Shown piece by piece: positions 1-7,766 of a DNA stretch of 29,942 nt (its first letter is position 1; each line of letters opens with the position of its first letter). Below the pieces are notes generated by a model. The model was not told where the DNA came from, made no database searches, and was given only the letters and a program-made list of their open reading frames with translations. The stretch covers positions 1-29,942 of the forward strand of contig JBKHBQ010000008.1 of assembly GCA_046542305.1 (NCBI GenBank), given 5' to 3'. The stretch comes from JBKHBQ01 sp046542305. Lineage in GTDB: Bacteria > Bacteroidota > Bacteroidia > Bacteroidales > 4484-276. The position numbers and the translations under genes are program-made.

Positions 1-47
1 GCTGAGCTTGAAATAACGGGCTGAATTCACGGGGTGAAGGAACCATG

Positions 48-280
48 ACAACCATCACAACAATTACAACCATGACAACTTCCTCACTGAAAACTCAAAT
101 TTCAAAATCCAAAATCCAAAACAAATTCAAATATCAAAAGCTGAAATTCAAAACTCCACAACAATCACAACCATGACAACCATTCACAACAATCACAACT
201 ATGACAACCATTGACAACCATCACAACCATTCACAACCATCACAACCATTCACAACCATTCACAACCACTACAACAATCC
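48..280. repeat. Degenerate ACAACCAT short tandem repeats in gene-free edge
   Basis: Positions 158-280 parse completely into 13 consecutive units of 9 or 10 nt with consensus ACAACCAT(T)C/G. Smaller variants read ACAACAATC and ACAACTATG. About three more units lie at 48-74. The stretch between (87-156) is A-rich, with repeated CAAAATC steps. The array begins 4 nt beyond the stop codon of the minus-strand TPR gene, so it would lie in that transcript's 3' region. No gene is supported in 1-284. An open frame crossing it on the plus strand is only a by-product of repeat composition and of the antisense of the TPR gene. The function is unknown; replication slippage is the likely origin. Confidence 0.8.
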
Positions 281-284
281 ACCC

Positions 285-2285
285 TCACCTGTTACAATAC
301 CTCTTAATCACATTGTAAGCTTCCTCAATCCCCAGTTCGCCGGCTTTGCTCAGGTCGAGGCAGGCATCAGCATTGCGTTTCAGGTAAATGAGCGTGAGGG
401 CCCGGTTGTAAAAAGCTTCGGCAAAATCCGGCTCCAGACCGATGGCGATGGTGTAATCTTCGATGGCCCCTTCGAAATCGCGCATACGGTTTTTGATGTT
501 ACCGCGGTTGTAATAAGCATAGCTCATGCCTGGATTCAGCCGGATCACCGTATTGTAATCCCCGATCACCTGAGAAAAATCCGGCAGTTCGGGCTCAGGC
601 TCAGCAGAATCGGAGCCTCCTCCCTGGTTGGTCAGGGTGATGCTTGTGGCAGATTCCTGCATGGCAAAGCGGTGCTCGATAAGTTCGAAATTGATGTTCG
701 CGCGGTTGAAATACGCCTCCAGATATTCCGGGTCGAGTTCGATGGCGCGGTTGAAGGAAGTGACGGCCTCGTTGTAGTTCAGCATCATGGCGTTGAAAAT
801 GCCGGCCCGCAGATAGTTTTCGCTGTCGAAGGGACTGAAGTACATCACGCTGTCGATCTTTCCCGAAAGCAGGCTGATCTCCTCCGGCGTCAGATCGTAT
901 TGGCGTGCGGTGATACCTAGTGAAAGCCTGTTGCTGTTGTATGAAAAAATTTCAAGCGCCGGCCAGTGGTAGCCGGTTTCCTTTTGTTCGGCCAGCACCT
1001 CGCGGGTATCATACAACTGGATGGAAAAATTGGGCTTGAGCTGGATGAGCACCCGCCGGTTTTGAATCCTGCCATCGGCAATGTTGTTGGTATTGAAATC
1101 GGCTTCGAATTCGATGATTTTTTGCAGATAGGTAGAATCGGCCGAATACCGCGCATTGATCATACCGAAATCCTCGCCGGAATTTACGGCATTGGTAATG
1201 GCGACGGCAATATCGTAGTCCTGTCTGGCCTCTTCGTGTTTTTTCAGTTCCTGTTTCATCTGTGCGCGGCTCATGTATGCGGCGGCAAAATCGGGAAATA
1301 ATTCGATGGCCTTGCTGAAATCACCGGCTGCCTCTTTAAATTTCTTCAGTTTGGCATTGGCTATTCCGCGGTTGTACCAGGTATACACATTTTCGGGGTT
1401 GATGCTTAGCACCTTGTCGAAATCGTTGAGGGCCTCTCTGTAGTTTCCGCGTTGCATCTTTATCAATGCCCGGTTGTAAAATGTCAGGTCGTTGTAAGGA
1501 TCGAGTTTCACCACGGTACTAAAATCTTCCAATGCGGCCGCCGTATCGCCGAGCTTGATCTCCGCAGCGCCGCGGTAAAAATACGTGAGCGGATCGTTTT
1601 TATCGAGTTTAATGGCCTGGTCAAAATCCTTCATGGCTCCTTCGATATCGCCGGTTTCGTTTTTGAACAATCCCCGCTGTACATAGGCTTCCATAAAGAA
1701 CAAGTTCATCCCGATGGCCCGGTTGCAGTCTCTTATGGCACCTTCGTAATCCTCAATGCTTGCCTTTGCCAGTGCCCGGTTCAGGTAGGCTTCCTCAATA
1801 TCGGGCCGAAGCAGGATCAGCGTATCAAAATCGGTAATAGCCATTTTGTACTCCTTCATGCGCAGCCGTGTGGTGCCACGGCTGAAAAAGACGTTCGGGT
1901 TGTTGGGCCGCCGGTCCAGTGACTTTTCAAAATCCTGCAAAGCCGAATAGTAGTCGAAAAGGTTCGATTTCACCACACCCCGGTAATAATATGCATCCGG
2001 ATTATATGAATCCAGCATGACGGCCCGGGTAAAATCGAATTCCGCACCGCGAAAATCGCCCAGGGCCAGTTTGGCGCGACCTCTGAGAATATGAGGATCA
2101 GCCAGGTCGGGACGTGCCCGGATCAGAATGTTCAGGGTTTGGATGGCTTCGGTATACTGCTCGTTGTAGAGCTCCGTAAAGCCCTTGCTCATAAAATAAT
2201 CAACCTTGATCTGCGCCGAACCGGACAGTGTGACCAGCATCAGGGAGAGCATCAAAAGTTGGCGGTTGATCTTTTTGTGGAGCAT
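285..2285 (-). CDS. TPR-repeat protein with signal peptide
   Basis: This 666-residue protein starts with a Sec signal peptide (residues 1 to about 25, ending in SGSAQ), so it should be periplasmic or outer-membrane associated. About ten consecutive 34-residue TPR units fill roughly residues 30-370, with the usual pattern YxxRGxxKxxxGDxxxAxxDFxxAIxLDP. A non-TPR linker follows (about 370-490). Four more TPR units lie near the C-terminus. The second of these is interrupted by a Ser/Glu/Pro-rich insert around residues 545-570. TPR arrays are protein-interaction scaffolds; no enzymatic domain is visible. It is the last gene of a run moeA-moaA-moaC-TPR, with 44 nt separating it from moaC, so co-transcription is likely. 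A molybdenum-related role is only a guess from position. The start is ATG at 2285, directly before the signal peptide. Confidence 0.85.
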   Translation of the reverse strand: MLHKKINRQLLMLSLMLVTLSGSAQIKVDYFMSKGFTELYNEQYTEAIQTLNILIRARPDLADPHILRGRAKLALGDFRGAEFDFTRAVMLDSYNPDAYYYRGVVKSNLFDYYSALQDFEKSLDRRPNNPNVFFSRGTTRLRMKEYKMAITDFDTLILLRPDIEEAYLNRALAKASIEDYEGAIRDCNRAIGMNLFFMEAYVQRGLFKNETGDIEGAMKDFDQAIKLDKNDPLTYFYRGAAEIKLGDTAAALEDFSTVVKLDPYNDLTFYNRALIKMQRGNYREALNDFDKVLSINPENVYTWYNRGIANAKLKKFKEAAGDFSKAIELFPDFAAAYMSRAQMKQELKKHEEARQDYDIAVAITNAVNSGEDFGMINARYSADSTYLQKIIEFEADFNTNNIADGRIQNRRVLIQLKPNFSIQLYDTREVLAEQKETGYHWPALEIFSYNSNRLSLGITARQYDLTPEEISLLSGKIDSVMYFSPFDSENYLRAGIFNAMMLNYNEAVTSFNRAIELDPEYLEAYFNRANINFELIEHRFAMQESATSITLTNQGGGSDSAEPEPELPDFSQVIGDYNTVIRLNPGMSYAYYNRGNIKNRMRDFEGAIEDYTIAIGLEPDFAEAFYNRALTLIYLKRNADACLDLSKAGELGIEEAYNVIKRYCNR

Positions 2286-2329
2286 GTGATGAATTTTCCT
2301 TTCGGATATGTTGCTTACGCGAAAAACGA

Positions 2330-2782
2330 TCAGAGGTCTTCCTTTGTTTTTTGGATCAGCCTGATGCTGCCGATCTCCATATTTTTATCCACGGCCTTGC
2401 ACATGTCGTAAACGGTGAGCAGGGCAACACTCACTGCAGTGAGGGCTTCCATTTCAATGCCGGTTTTTCCGGTGCATCTGGCGAGGCTCGAGATTTTTAT
2501 GCCCGATGCCGCTATTTCGGTTTTCACATCCAGTTTGGTGATGGCCAGCGGGTGGCACAGCGGGATGAGTTCGCTGGTTTTTTTGCCGCCCATGATGCCC
2601 GCGATTTCGGAAATGGTGAGCACGTCGCCCTTCTTCATCTGATTGTCGCGGATCAGCGCCAGGGTTTCTTCGCCCAGTTTGATAAACCCTTCGGCCATGG
2701 CGGTGCGCTTTTGGTCGGGTTTATGGCCCACGTCCACCATGTTGGCCTTGCCTTGTTCGTCGGTATGCGAGAGTTTTTTCAT
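2330..2782 (-). CDS. moaC: Cyclic pyranopterin monophosphate synthase MoaC
   Basis: MoaC converts 3',8-cyclo-7,8-dihydro-GTP, the MoaA product, to cyclic pyranopterin monophosphate, the first stable intermediate of molybdenum cofactor synthesis. The 150-residue protein carries the family motifs: MVDVGHK near the N-terminus, KKGDV, LIPLCHPL, GKTGIEMEALTAVSVA and YDMCKAV. The residues matching E. coli Lys51, His77, Glu112/Glu114, Asp128, Lys131 and Lys147 are all present. The C-terminus stops at QKTKEDL and lacks the GGKSG segment and tail seen in E. coli MoaC (161 residues). The gene lies 27 nt after moaA in the same direction, so the two pathway steps are encoded together. Confidence 0.95.
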   Translation of the reverse strand: MKKLSHTDEQGKANMVDVGHKPDQKRTAMAEGFIKLGEETLALIRDNQMKKGDVLTISEIAGIMGGKKTSELIPLCHPLAITKLDVKTEIAASGIKISSLARCTGKTGIEMEALTAVSVALLTVYDMCKAVDKNMEIGSIRLIQKTKEDL

Positions 2783-2809
2783 CCGGATGCTTTTTTTTGT
2801 TTCCGTTCT

Positions 2810-3610
2810 TTAACCTCCGATATTGCTGAATTTATTTCCCTGGCTGTGCGTACCCGACATAGGCTTGTCGCCGATGGCCAGTCTGAGGGCCTGTTCGGCA
2901 CCCAGTTCACGCACGTCGAATCCCAGGTCGCTGAACAGGCAAGGTTTGATCTTTCCGTCGGAAGTCAGCCTGAGGCGGTTGCACATACTGCAGTTTCCGC
3001 CTTCGCCGCCTTCCACCACACCGAAATCGCCGGTTTCGAGGTTCATTTCGCGGATAAAGCGTGCCTGCAGGCCGTTGGCATCGGCAAAGGCTTTCACGGC
3101 CCTGGCATCAGCTTCGGCCGATGATTGCTTCACCACACAATTGATCTTCACCGGCGACAGGCCGGCTTCCTTCGCTGCTTCAATGCCGCGCAGCACATCT
3201 GCGAGATTTCCACGGCGGGTGATGTTCCGGTATTTTTCAGGATCAAGCGTATCGAGGCTGATGTTGACGCGGTGCAGCCCGGCTGCGGCCAGCGGTGCGG
3301 CAAACCTGTCGAGCAGCGTACCGTTGGTGGTCATGCACAGATCGCGGATACCGTCGATCTCCGCCAGCATCTTCACCAGATCCGTAATGCCTTTTCTCAC
3401 CAGCGGCTCACCCCCGGTAATCCTCACCTTGTCTACGCCCAGACTAACCGCCGTGCGTGTCACTTCGGCAATCTCGCTGAAAGTAAGAATATCCGCGTGG
3501 CGCATCAGCTCGATGCCTTCCGGCGGCATGCAGTATACGCACCGCAGGTTACAGCGGTCGGTTACCGAAATGCGCAGGTAATTGATTTTTCTGTTATATC
3601 TGTCGTACAT
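2810..3610 (-). CDS. moaA: GTP 3',8-cyclase MoaA, compact form
   Basis: MoaA is a radical-SAM enzyme that, with MoaC, begins molybdenum cofactor synthesis from GTP. The N-terminal radical-SAM cluster motif is Cys20-x3-Cys24-x2-Cys27 (DRCNLRCVYC), followed by the SAM motif ITGGEPL. The second cluster motif is Cys207-x2-Cys210-x13-Cys224, and the protein ends in the conserved Gly-Gly tail. Arg13, the Lys before RITGGEP, the Lys of VKINCVV and Arg184 of RFIREM match GTP-contact residues reported for S. aureus MoaA. The protein has only 266 residues, against about 320-340 usually. The gap between Arg184 and Cys207 is about 45 residues shorter than in S. aureus, and the tail after the last Cys is about 20 shorter. 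The start codon overlaps the end of moeA by 17 nt, which implies translational coupling. Confidence 0.9.
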   Translation of the reverse strand: MYDRYNRKINYLRISVTDRCNLRCVYCMPPEGIELMRHADILTFSEIAEVTRTAVSLGVDKVRITGGEPLVRKGITDLVKMLAEIDGIRDLCMTTNGTLLDRFAAPLAAAGLHRVNISLDTLDPEKYRNITRRGNLADVLRGIEAAKEAGLSPVKINCVVKQSSAEADARAVKAFADANGLQARFIREMNLETGDFGVVEGGEGGNCSMCNRLRLTSDGKIKPCLFSDLGFDVRELGAEQALRLAIGDKPMSGTHSQGNKFSNIGG

Positions 3611-4772
3611 CTACGATTTGTCCCTTTTCAAGTGATGTGTTGCCGATCTCCACCGCCACGATGCCATCTGCAGATGCGTAGGCATGAATATGGGCCGAGC
3701 CGTGGTATTCCAGCGGGAAAACTTTTCCATCTTCAATTTTTACAGGAATGAACGACTTCCGTTTGGCTTTTTTTCTTTGGAAGGTTTCGCCCATGGGAAG
3801 CTGCAAAACAAGGGGTGAATATGTATTGCCCATGATCGAGAGGATCAACGGCTTTACCAGCAGTTCGAACTGCACAAACGATGACACCGGATTTCCCGGC
3901 AGTCCGAAAAGATATTTGCCTTTCTTCATGCCAAAAATCGTCGGTCGCCCGGGCTGTACGGCCAGGCTCTTGAATTTCACGCCGATGCCTAATTCGTCGA
4001 GCACTTTGGGTACATAATCGAAATCGCCCATCGATACGCCGCCGGTAAGCAGCACCATGTCGCTGTTGTTGAGGGCCAGGGTGATCTTGCTGCGAGTATC
4101 TTCTTCATTGTCGCGGGCAATGCCGAAGTAGCGGGGTGTGGCACCGCAGCGTTCCACCTGCGCCAGCAACTGGGCAGCATTGGAATTCCTGATTTTTGAA
4201 AGTGAAGGTTTCTCATCGGGTTCCACCAGTTCGTCACCGGTTGAGATCATCCCCACCACAGGTTTTTTAAAAACTTTTGGATTGACCGCGCCTACCGAAG
4301 CCAGCACAGCAATTTCCTGCGGCCGGATCAGGGTGCCTTTTGTAAGTACTTTCTGGCCCGAGCGGATGTCCTCGCCGGTATAACAAATGTTGGTGCCGGT
4401 TTTTTCCGCATTGAAGCGGATTCGGTTTTCGCCGGCCTCCTCAGTATGTTCCACCATGATCACGGTATCGGCGCCTTCAGGAACCACTCCGCCGGTCATT
4501 ACTTTAGAGCATTGCCCCGGTCCGACTTTTTTTTGCGGTTCCTGTCCGGCCCTGATCACTTCGATCACTTCCAGGGGAGAATTCAGATCCGTTTTTCGGC
4601 ATGCATATCCGTCAACCGCCGCTTTATTGAACGGCGGCATGTTCAGATCGGAAAACACATTTTCCGCCATGATCCGTCCCAGGGTTAGCTGCAGCGCAAT
4701 TTCCTCCACGCCCAGCGTTTCCGCCGAAGCGATCACCATCTCGTAGGCTTCTTCAAAAGCTATCATGCTCAT
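3594..4772 (-). CDS. moeA: Molybdopterin molybdenumtransferase MoeA
   Basis: MoeA inserts molybdenum into adenylylated molybdopterin, the final step of Mo-cofactor synthesis. The sequence shows the family layout. There is an N-terminal MoeA domain with NMPPFNKAAVDGYA and MTGGVVPEGADTVIMVE. A MoCF-fold domain follows with STGDEL, LLTGGVSMGDFDYV and FGLPGNPVSS. The C-terminal domain includes the REAKRKSF-type region, here QRKKAKRKSF. I start it at ATG 4772 (392 residues), because that start begins the conserved MSMIAFEEA segment. An AGGAG sequence lies 11 nt upstream and a TAnnTTTG promoter box about 18 nt upstream. The farther ATG at 4808 would lie upstream of that box. It is the first gene of the moeA-moaA-moaC-TPR run and overlaps moaA by 17 nt. 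Confidence 0.93.
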   Translation of the reverse strand: MSMIAFEEAYEMVIASAETLGVEEIALQLTLGRIMAENVFSDLNMPPFNKAAVDGYACRKTDLNSPLEVIEVIRAGQEPQKKVGPGQCSKVMTGGVVPEGADTVIMVEHTEEAGENRIRFNAEKTGTNICYTGEDIRSGQKVLTKGTLIRPQEIAVLASVGAVNPKVFKKPVVGMISTGDELVEPDEKPSLSKIRNSNAAQLLAQVERCGATPRYFGIARDNEEDTRSKITLALNNSDMVLLTGGVSMGDFDYVPKVLDELGIGVKFKSLAVQPGRPTIFGMKKGKYLFGLPGNPVSSFVQFELLVKPLILSIMGNTYSPLVLQLPMGETFQRKKAKRKSFIPVKIEDGKVFPLEYHGSAHIHAYASADGIVAVEIGNTSLEKGQIVDVRQI

Positions 4773-4789
4773 TACTTTATTCACTCCTG

Positions 4790-4797
4790 CAAAAGTA
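4790..4797 (-). promoter_or_regulatory. TAnnTTTG -7 box upstream of moeA
   Basis: On the minus strand the sequence TACTTTTG matches the Bacteroidota primary sigma factor -7 element and lies 18 nt before the chosen moeA ATG. No clear TTTG -33 partner is visible. A start of transcription about 7 nt downstream would leave a leader of roughly 10 nt, which includes the AGGAG sequence. It would drive the Moco operon. Confidence 0.5.
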
Positions 4798-4879
4798 CTA
4801 AAACCCATAAATGCGGTTTTTATTTTGCAGGGCGAAAGCCTTCAGGAAGATTACCGGTAAATCATTGAAACCAGCAGGA

Positions 4880-6076
4880 TCAACGCCGTTTCCAGCGGAG
4901 GTACGACATTTTTCGCCACAGCAGTTCCAGGGGGCCGTACCTGTAATAATACAGCCAGATTCTGCTGTAAACGATCTGAATGATGAACAGGATGATGGCC
5001 CAGGCCACAAATGCTGATGGAGGCGTATGACCAAATTTTCCAAACCCGTATCCGTAGAAAATTGTAGTGAAAACCAGCGACTGGAACAGATAATTGGTTA
5101 GCGACATCCGGCCGGCATACTTCAGCGGGCGCAGGATCATTTCGCCCCATCCGGTGGCGGCAAATAAAAATACCAGCAAAATGTACGACAGCCCCATGAA
5201 GATGTTTCCAGTTTCGTAGGCTGCCATATAAAAGATTCCGAACCATGGCGATTCGGGATTGAGGAGCTGCGGACCCAGTTGATCCAGTTGGAAGGTAAAA
5301 AACAGCCCGATGGAAAGCAACAGCAATGCAATGATCAGGTATTTTCCGCCGCGGCGTTTTAGCTCCGATACCAGATTGTACCTGCCGGCAAGGTATCCGC
5401 CAATAAACAACGCCATCACTTTGGGAGCGTAATAAAACATATTGATGTTTCTGAAGGTAACGAATTCATTGAGCCTGAAGATCAGAATATCAAAATAACC
5501 GGCATTGGCATACACCGCCCCCACATCGTCGAGCGGAATATTGCTGGTGGAACTCATCGGGTCGGGCAGGCCCGGAATGAAATTCATGGCCAACAGATAG
5601 ATTGCAATAAAATAATAGAAAACCACCATGAGCACCTTAAGCAGCCACGAGGGCCATTTTCTGATGCCAAGCAGGATCACACCCAGAATTCCATACATCA
5701 GCAGGATATCGCCTGCCCAGAGCAGCAGGATGTGCAGTGCGCCAAAAAGCATCAGCGCCAGCATGCGCCGGACATAAAATACGCTGAACCTGGTTTCGTT
5801 CGGATAAAATTTTTCGTAGAGCAGCCAAAATCCGAATCCAAACAGCATCGAAAACATGAAGATGAATTTATCGGCGCCAAGCCCGATTACCCAGTTATAC
5901 ACACTTTGCTGCAACGGATCGGTAAGGGTTTGGTAAAATCCGCCGAAATTGTAAAAAGAAGCATGATAGCCAAATACATTCACCAAAAGTATTCCGAACA
6001 AGGCGAATCCACGCAGAATATCTACCTGCTCGATGCGTTCGGCCGGCAGTGTCGGACGAAAAGTTCCTGTAGTCAT
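4880..6076 (-). CDS. DUF418 family membrane protein (YeiB-like)
   Basis: This 398-residue inner-membrane protein has about eight to ten hydrophobic segments. It opens with the family's N-terminal pattern RIEQVDILRGFALFGILLVN. It closes with the DUF418 C-terminal signature: AGRMSLTNYLFQS, then YGYGFGKFG, a run of hydrophobic residues, and YGPLELLWR before a basic tail. DUF418 proteins are thought to be acyltransferase-like or transport-related membrane proteins, but no biochemical function is firmly established. Only 6 nt separate it from the upstream DUF2779 gene on the same strand, so the two are probably one transcription unit. It ends about 107 nt before the moeA start, and moeA has its own promoter box. 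Confidence 0.88.
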   Translation of the reverse strand: MTTGTFRPTLPAERIEQVDILRGFALFGILLVNVFGYHASFYNFGGFYQTLTDPLQQSVYNWVIGLGADKFIFMFSMLFGFGFWLLYEKFYPNETRFSVFYVRRMLALMLFGALHILLLWAGDILLMYGILGVILLGIRKWPSWLLKVLMVVFYYFIAIYLLAMNFIPGLPDPMSSTSNIPLDDVGAVYANAGYFDILIFRLNEFVTFRNINMFYYAPKVMALFIGGYLAGRYNLVSELKRRGGKYLIIALLLLSIGLFFTFQLDQLGPQLLNPESPWFGIFYMAAYETGNIFMGLSYILLVFLFAATGWGEMILRPLKYAGRMSLTNYLFQSLVFTTIFYGYGFGKFGHTPPSAFVAWAIILFIIQIVYSRIWLYYYRYGPLELLWRKMSYLRWKRR

Positions 6077-6082
6077 GGGCAG

Positions 6083-7567
6083 TTAATCCATTAGTTTCAG
6101 TTGCAGAAAGCGGTACAACTCCCTAAGCTGCTTCACGTTATATGTGGAATAGTTGCAGATGGCTTCATGCATTTGCTCCTTTTCCGAAGAGACAGAAGCC
6201 TGCATCATCCGTGCGAATTCGTTAATAGCTTGAATGTCAGAGGTAAGCGGCATCGTTTTACCAATGTCCCTGCCCAGCAGAATGCGGGCAATGTTTGCTG
6301 GCGAAAAATCGCCCCTCAGCTTAGGCTCAAAATACAGCATCTTTTCGAAAACCATTCCCAGTTCCACGATATTTTCCTTAAGACGCCGGGCTTTTCCGGA
6401 CAGTTCAGGATGCCGTTCGGCGGTTCTTGTTATAAATTCCCTTAGCCTATCACCGTCGAAAACCACCAAGCTGTCGGTTTCGCTGATGTGTCTGTCAAGA
6501 AACCCGAGCGCTTCAACGTCGGTAGAATCACCTGAAGCTTTGTTTTGCCAGATTTGCGTACCATGGGCTGGAATGTTTTCGGTGCAGATTGAAATGCAGA
6601 TGGCCTCCAAATCGTAGGGCTTATGACGGGCATGGGATGGAATGGCGACTTTACGGCCCAGAAAATGCACAAACCGGAAAGTGGAACTAATCTGGTTGAG
6701 GTAATTGCCCAGGCCATCGAAATCGATGAACTCCTCTCCGTTTAAAACCGAAAGATATTCGTTTCTTTTGGCAGCAGAATTCAGTTGCTGTGCCGGAATA
6801 TCTTTGATATGTAAGATGCCTTTGCAGTAAAGGTCGAATTTTTCTTCAACCGAAAAACCTATCAGATCGAACACCGATCCGGGTTTTACATGTTTCCAGC
6901 AATGGCGTGTGAAATCACATGGATAAGGCTGCTGACAGTAGATCCCGATATCGATTCTGGGGGAATGGGGTGCGGTTAATACTTCTTTTTCCGCCTCAAT
7001 CAGCGTTTTCACCCAGGGCTGCATATGTTTAACCTTTTCCAAAACACTTTCGATATAAAAAAGCGCATGAATATTTAGTCCGCCATTTCGCTGATAATTG
7101 GGATTGATATGAACAAGCGAGAAATCATGCGGATCGATTCCTGAATTTGTGAGCACAAAAAACTGCAGGGCCGCATCGGCAAGATAAGTTTCGGAAATCC
7201 GGAGCGAACTTTTTATCTCATATGCTTTCCATTTCCCATTTTCTTTTACCAGGATATCCAGTAAAATCAGCACCTGATCATACTGGAAAGCTGCTTCATA
7301 AATCACATCATGGCTTCCCGATTCGATCACCTGACGGGTTTTCTCTACGGCCTTGCGGTACTGCGACGGCGAAGCGGGCTGGCAGTTGATGCCTCCTGGA
7401 AACAAATTGCGGGCATACACGCCTACCTCCGACCCCCGCATGAATTTGGCCAGTTGATCCGGTGGCAACGGATCGCGCAGAAAATTCCGGCGCTTGTATA
7501 GGTAAAGCGACTTAAGACACTGGTGGCCCCGGATAAAAGTGGACTTCGATAACAAATGCTTGTCCAT
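6083..7567 (-). CDS. DUF2779 protein: Cas4-like nuclease domain plus degenerate RNase H-like domain
   Basis: The N-terminal half looks like an intact iron-sulfur PD-(D/E)XK nuclease of the Cas4/RecB type. It has Asp104 in LLDIL, the Glu117-x-Lys119 pair in YEIKSS and a downstream Gln in AALQFF. Four cysteines (Cys17, Cys211, Cys217, Cys223) are placed as in Fe-S nucleases of that group. The C-terminal half corresponds to the RNase H/DEDD-like part of DUF2779. Its motif 1 reads FIDFDG (Asp282, Asp284) rather than DFE. The usual YNxxFE is replaced by FDGDRLREF, and the later Asp-Leu and GSxSIK motifs are not recognisable. The start is ATG at 7567; a GTG at 7579 is an alternative. It is followed after 6 nt by DUF418. 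The function is unknown; DNA processing is inferred from the fold only. Confidence 0.8.
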   Translation of the reverse strand: MDKHLLSKSTFIRGHQCLKSLYLYKRRNFLRDPLPPDQLAKFMRGSEVGVYARNLFPGGINCQPASPSQYRKAVEKTRQVIESGSHDVIYEAAFQYDQVLILLDILVKENGKWKAYEIKSSLRISETYLADAALQFFVLTNSGIDPHDFSLVHINPNYQRNGGLNIHALFYIESVLEKVKHMQPWVKTLIEAEKEVLTAPHSPRIDIGIYCQQPYPCDFTRHCWKHVKPGSVFDLIGFSVEEKFDLYCKGILHIKDIPAQQLNSAAKRNEYLSVLNGEEFIDFDGLGNYLNQISSTFRFVHFLGRKVAIPSHARHKPYDLEAICISICTENIPAHGTQIWQNKASGDSTDVEALGFLDRHISETDSLVVFDGDRLREFITRTAERHPELSGKARRLKENIVELGMVFEKMLYFEPKLRGDFSPANIARILLGRDIGKTMPLTSDIQAINEFARMMQASVSSEKEQMHEAICNYSTYNVKQLRELYRFLQLKLMD

Positions 7568-7599
7568 GGATCGATTCACTAAATTTGGCTTATTCCGGG

Positions 7600-7607
7600 C
7601 AAAGCTA
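7600..7607 (-). promoter_or_regulatory. TAnnTTTG -7 box for the DUF2779-DUF418 unit
   Basis: The minus strand reads TAGCTTTG here, 33 nt before the ATG at 7567. No convincing TTTG -33 box is seen. Together with the plus-strand promoter at 7702-7734 it makes 7580-7766 a divergent promoter region. Confidence 0.45.
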
Positions 7608-7701
7608 TAAAATTAGTTTACCCCGTGAAAATAAAACCGCTCCTTTATTGTGATCTGGTTAGTATTCAAAATGTTAAATTAATCATAAATAGTGACTATG
7701 G

Positions 7702-7734
7702 TTTGCTATTTAGAATGGCTTTACATTAAATTTG
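7702..7734 (+). promoter_or_regulatory. Bacteroidota-type promoter, TTTG-N21-TAAATTTG
   Basis: TTTG at 7702-7705 and TAAATTTG at 7727-7734 are separated by 21 nt, close to the published Bacteroides consensus (TTTG, 19-21 nt, TAnnTTTG). The expected transcript would start near 7741 and give a leader of about 25 nt before the ATG at 7767. This supports 7767 rather than the upstream in-frame ATG at 7698. Confidence 0.7.
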
Positions 7735-7766
7735 ACACATCCGTATTGACAACGAAAAGAATTGAT

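Noticed and set aside
158..280. Possible CRISPR array
   Set aside because: The units are 9-10 nt with no spacers and no adjacent cas genes; the Cas4-like fold at 6083-7567 belongs to DUF2779, not a CRISPR locus.
201..920. 239-codon plus-strand frame over the repeat region and TPR gene end
   Set aside because: Its N-terminus is translated ACAACCAT repeat and the rest is antisense of TPR units; nothing supports a gene.
2351..3124. 257-codon plus-strand frame over moaC and moaA
   Set aside because: It is antisense to two well-identified genes and lacks any motif.
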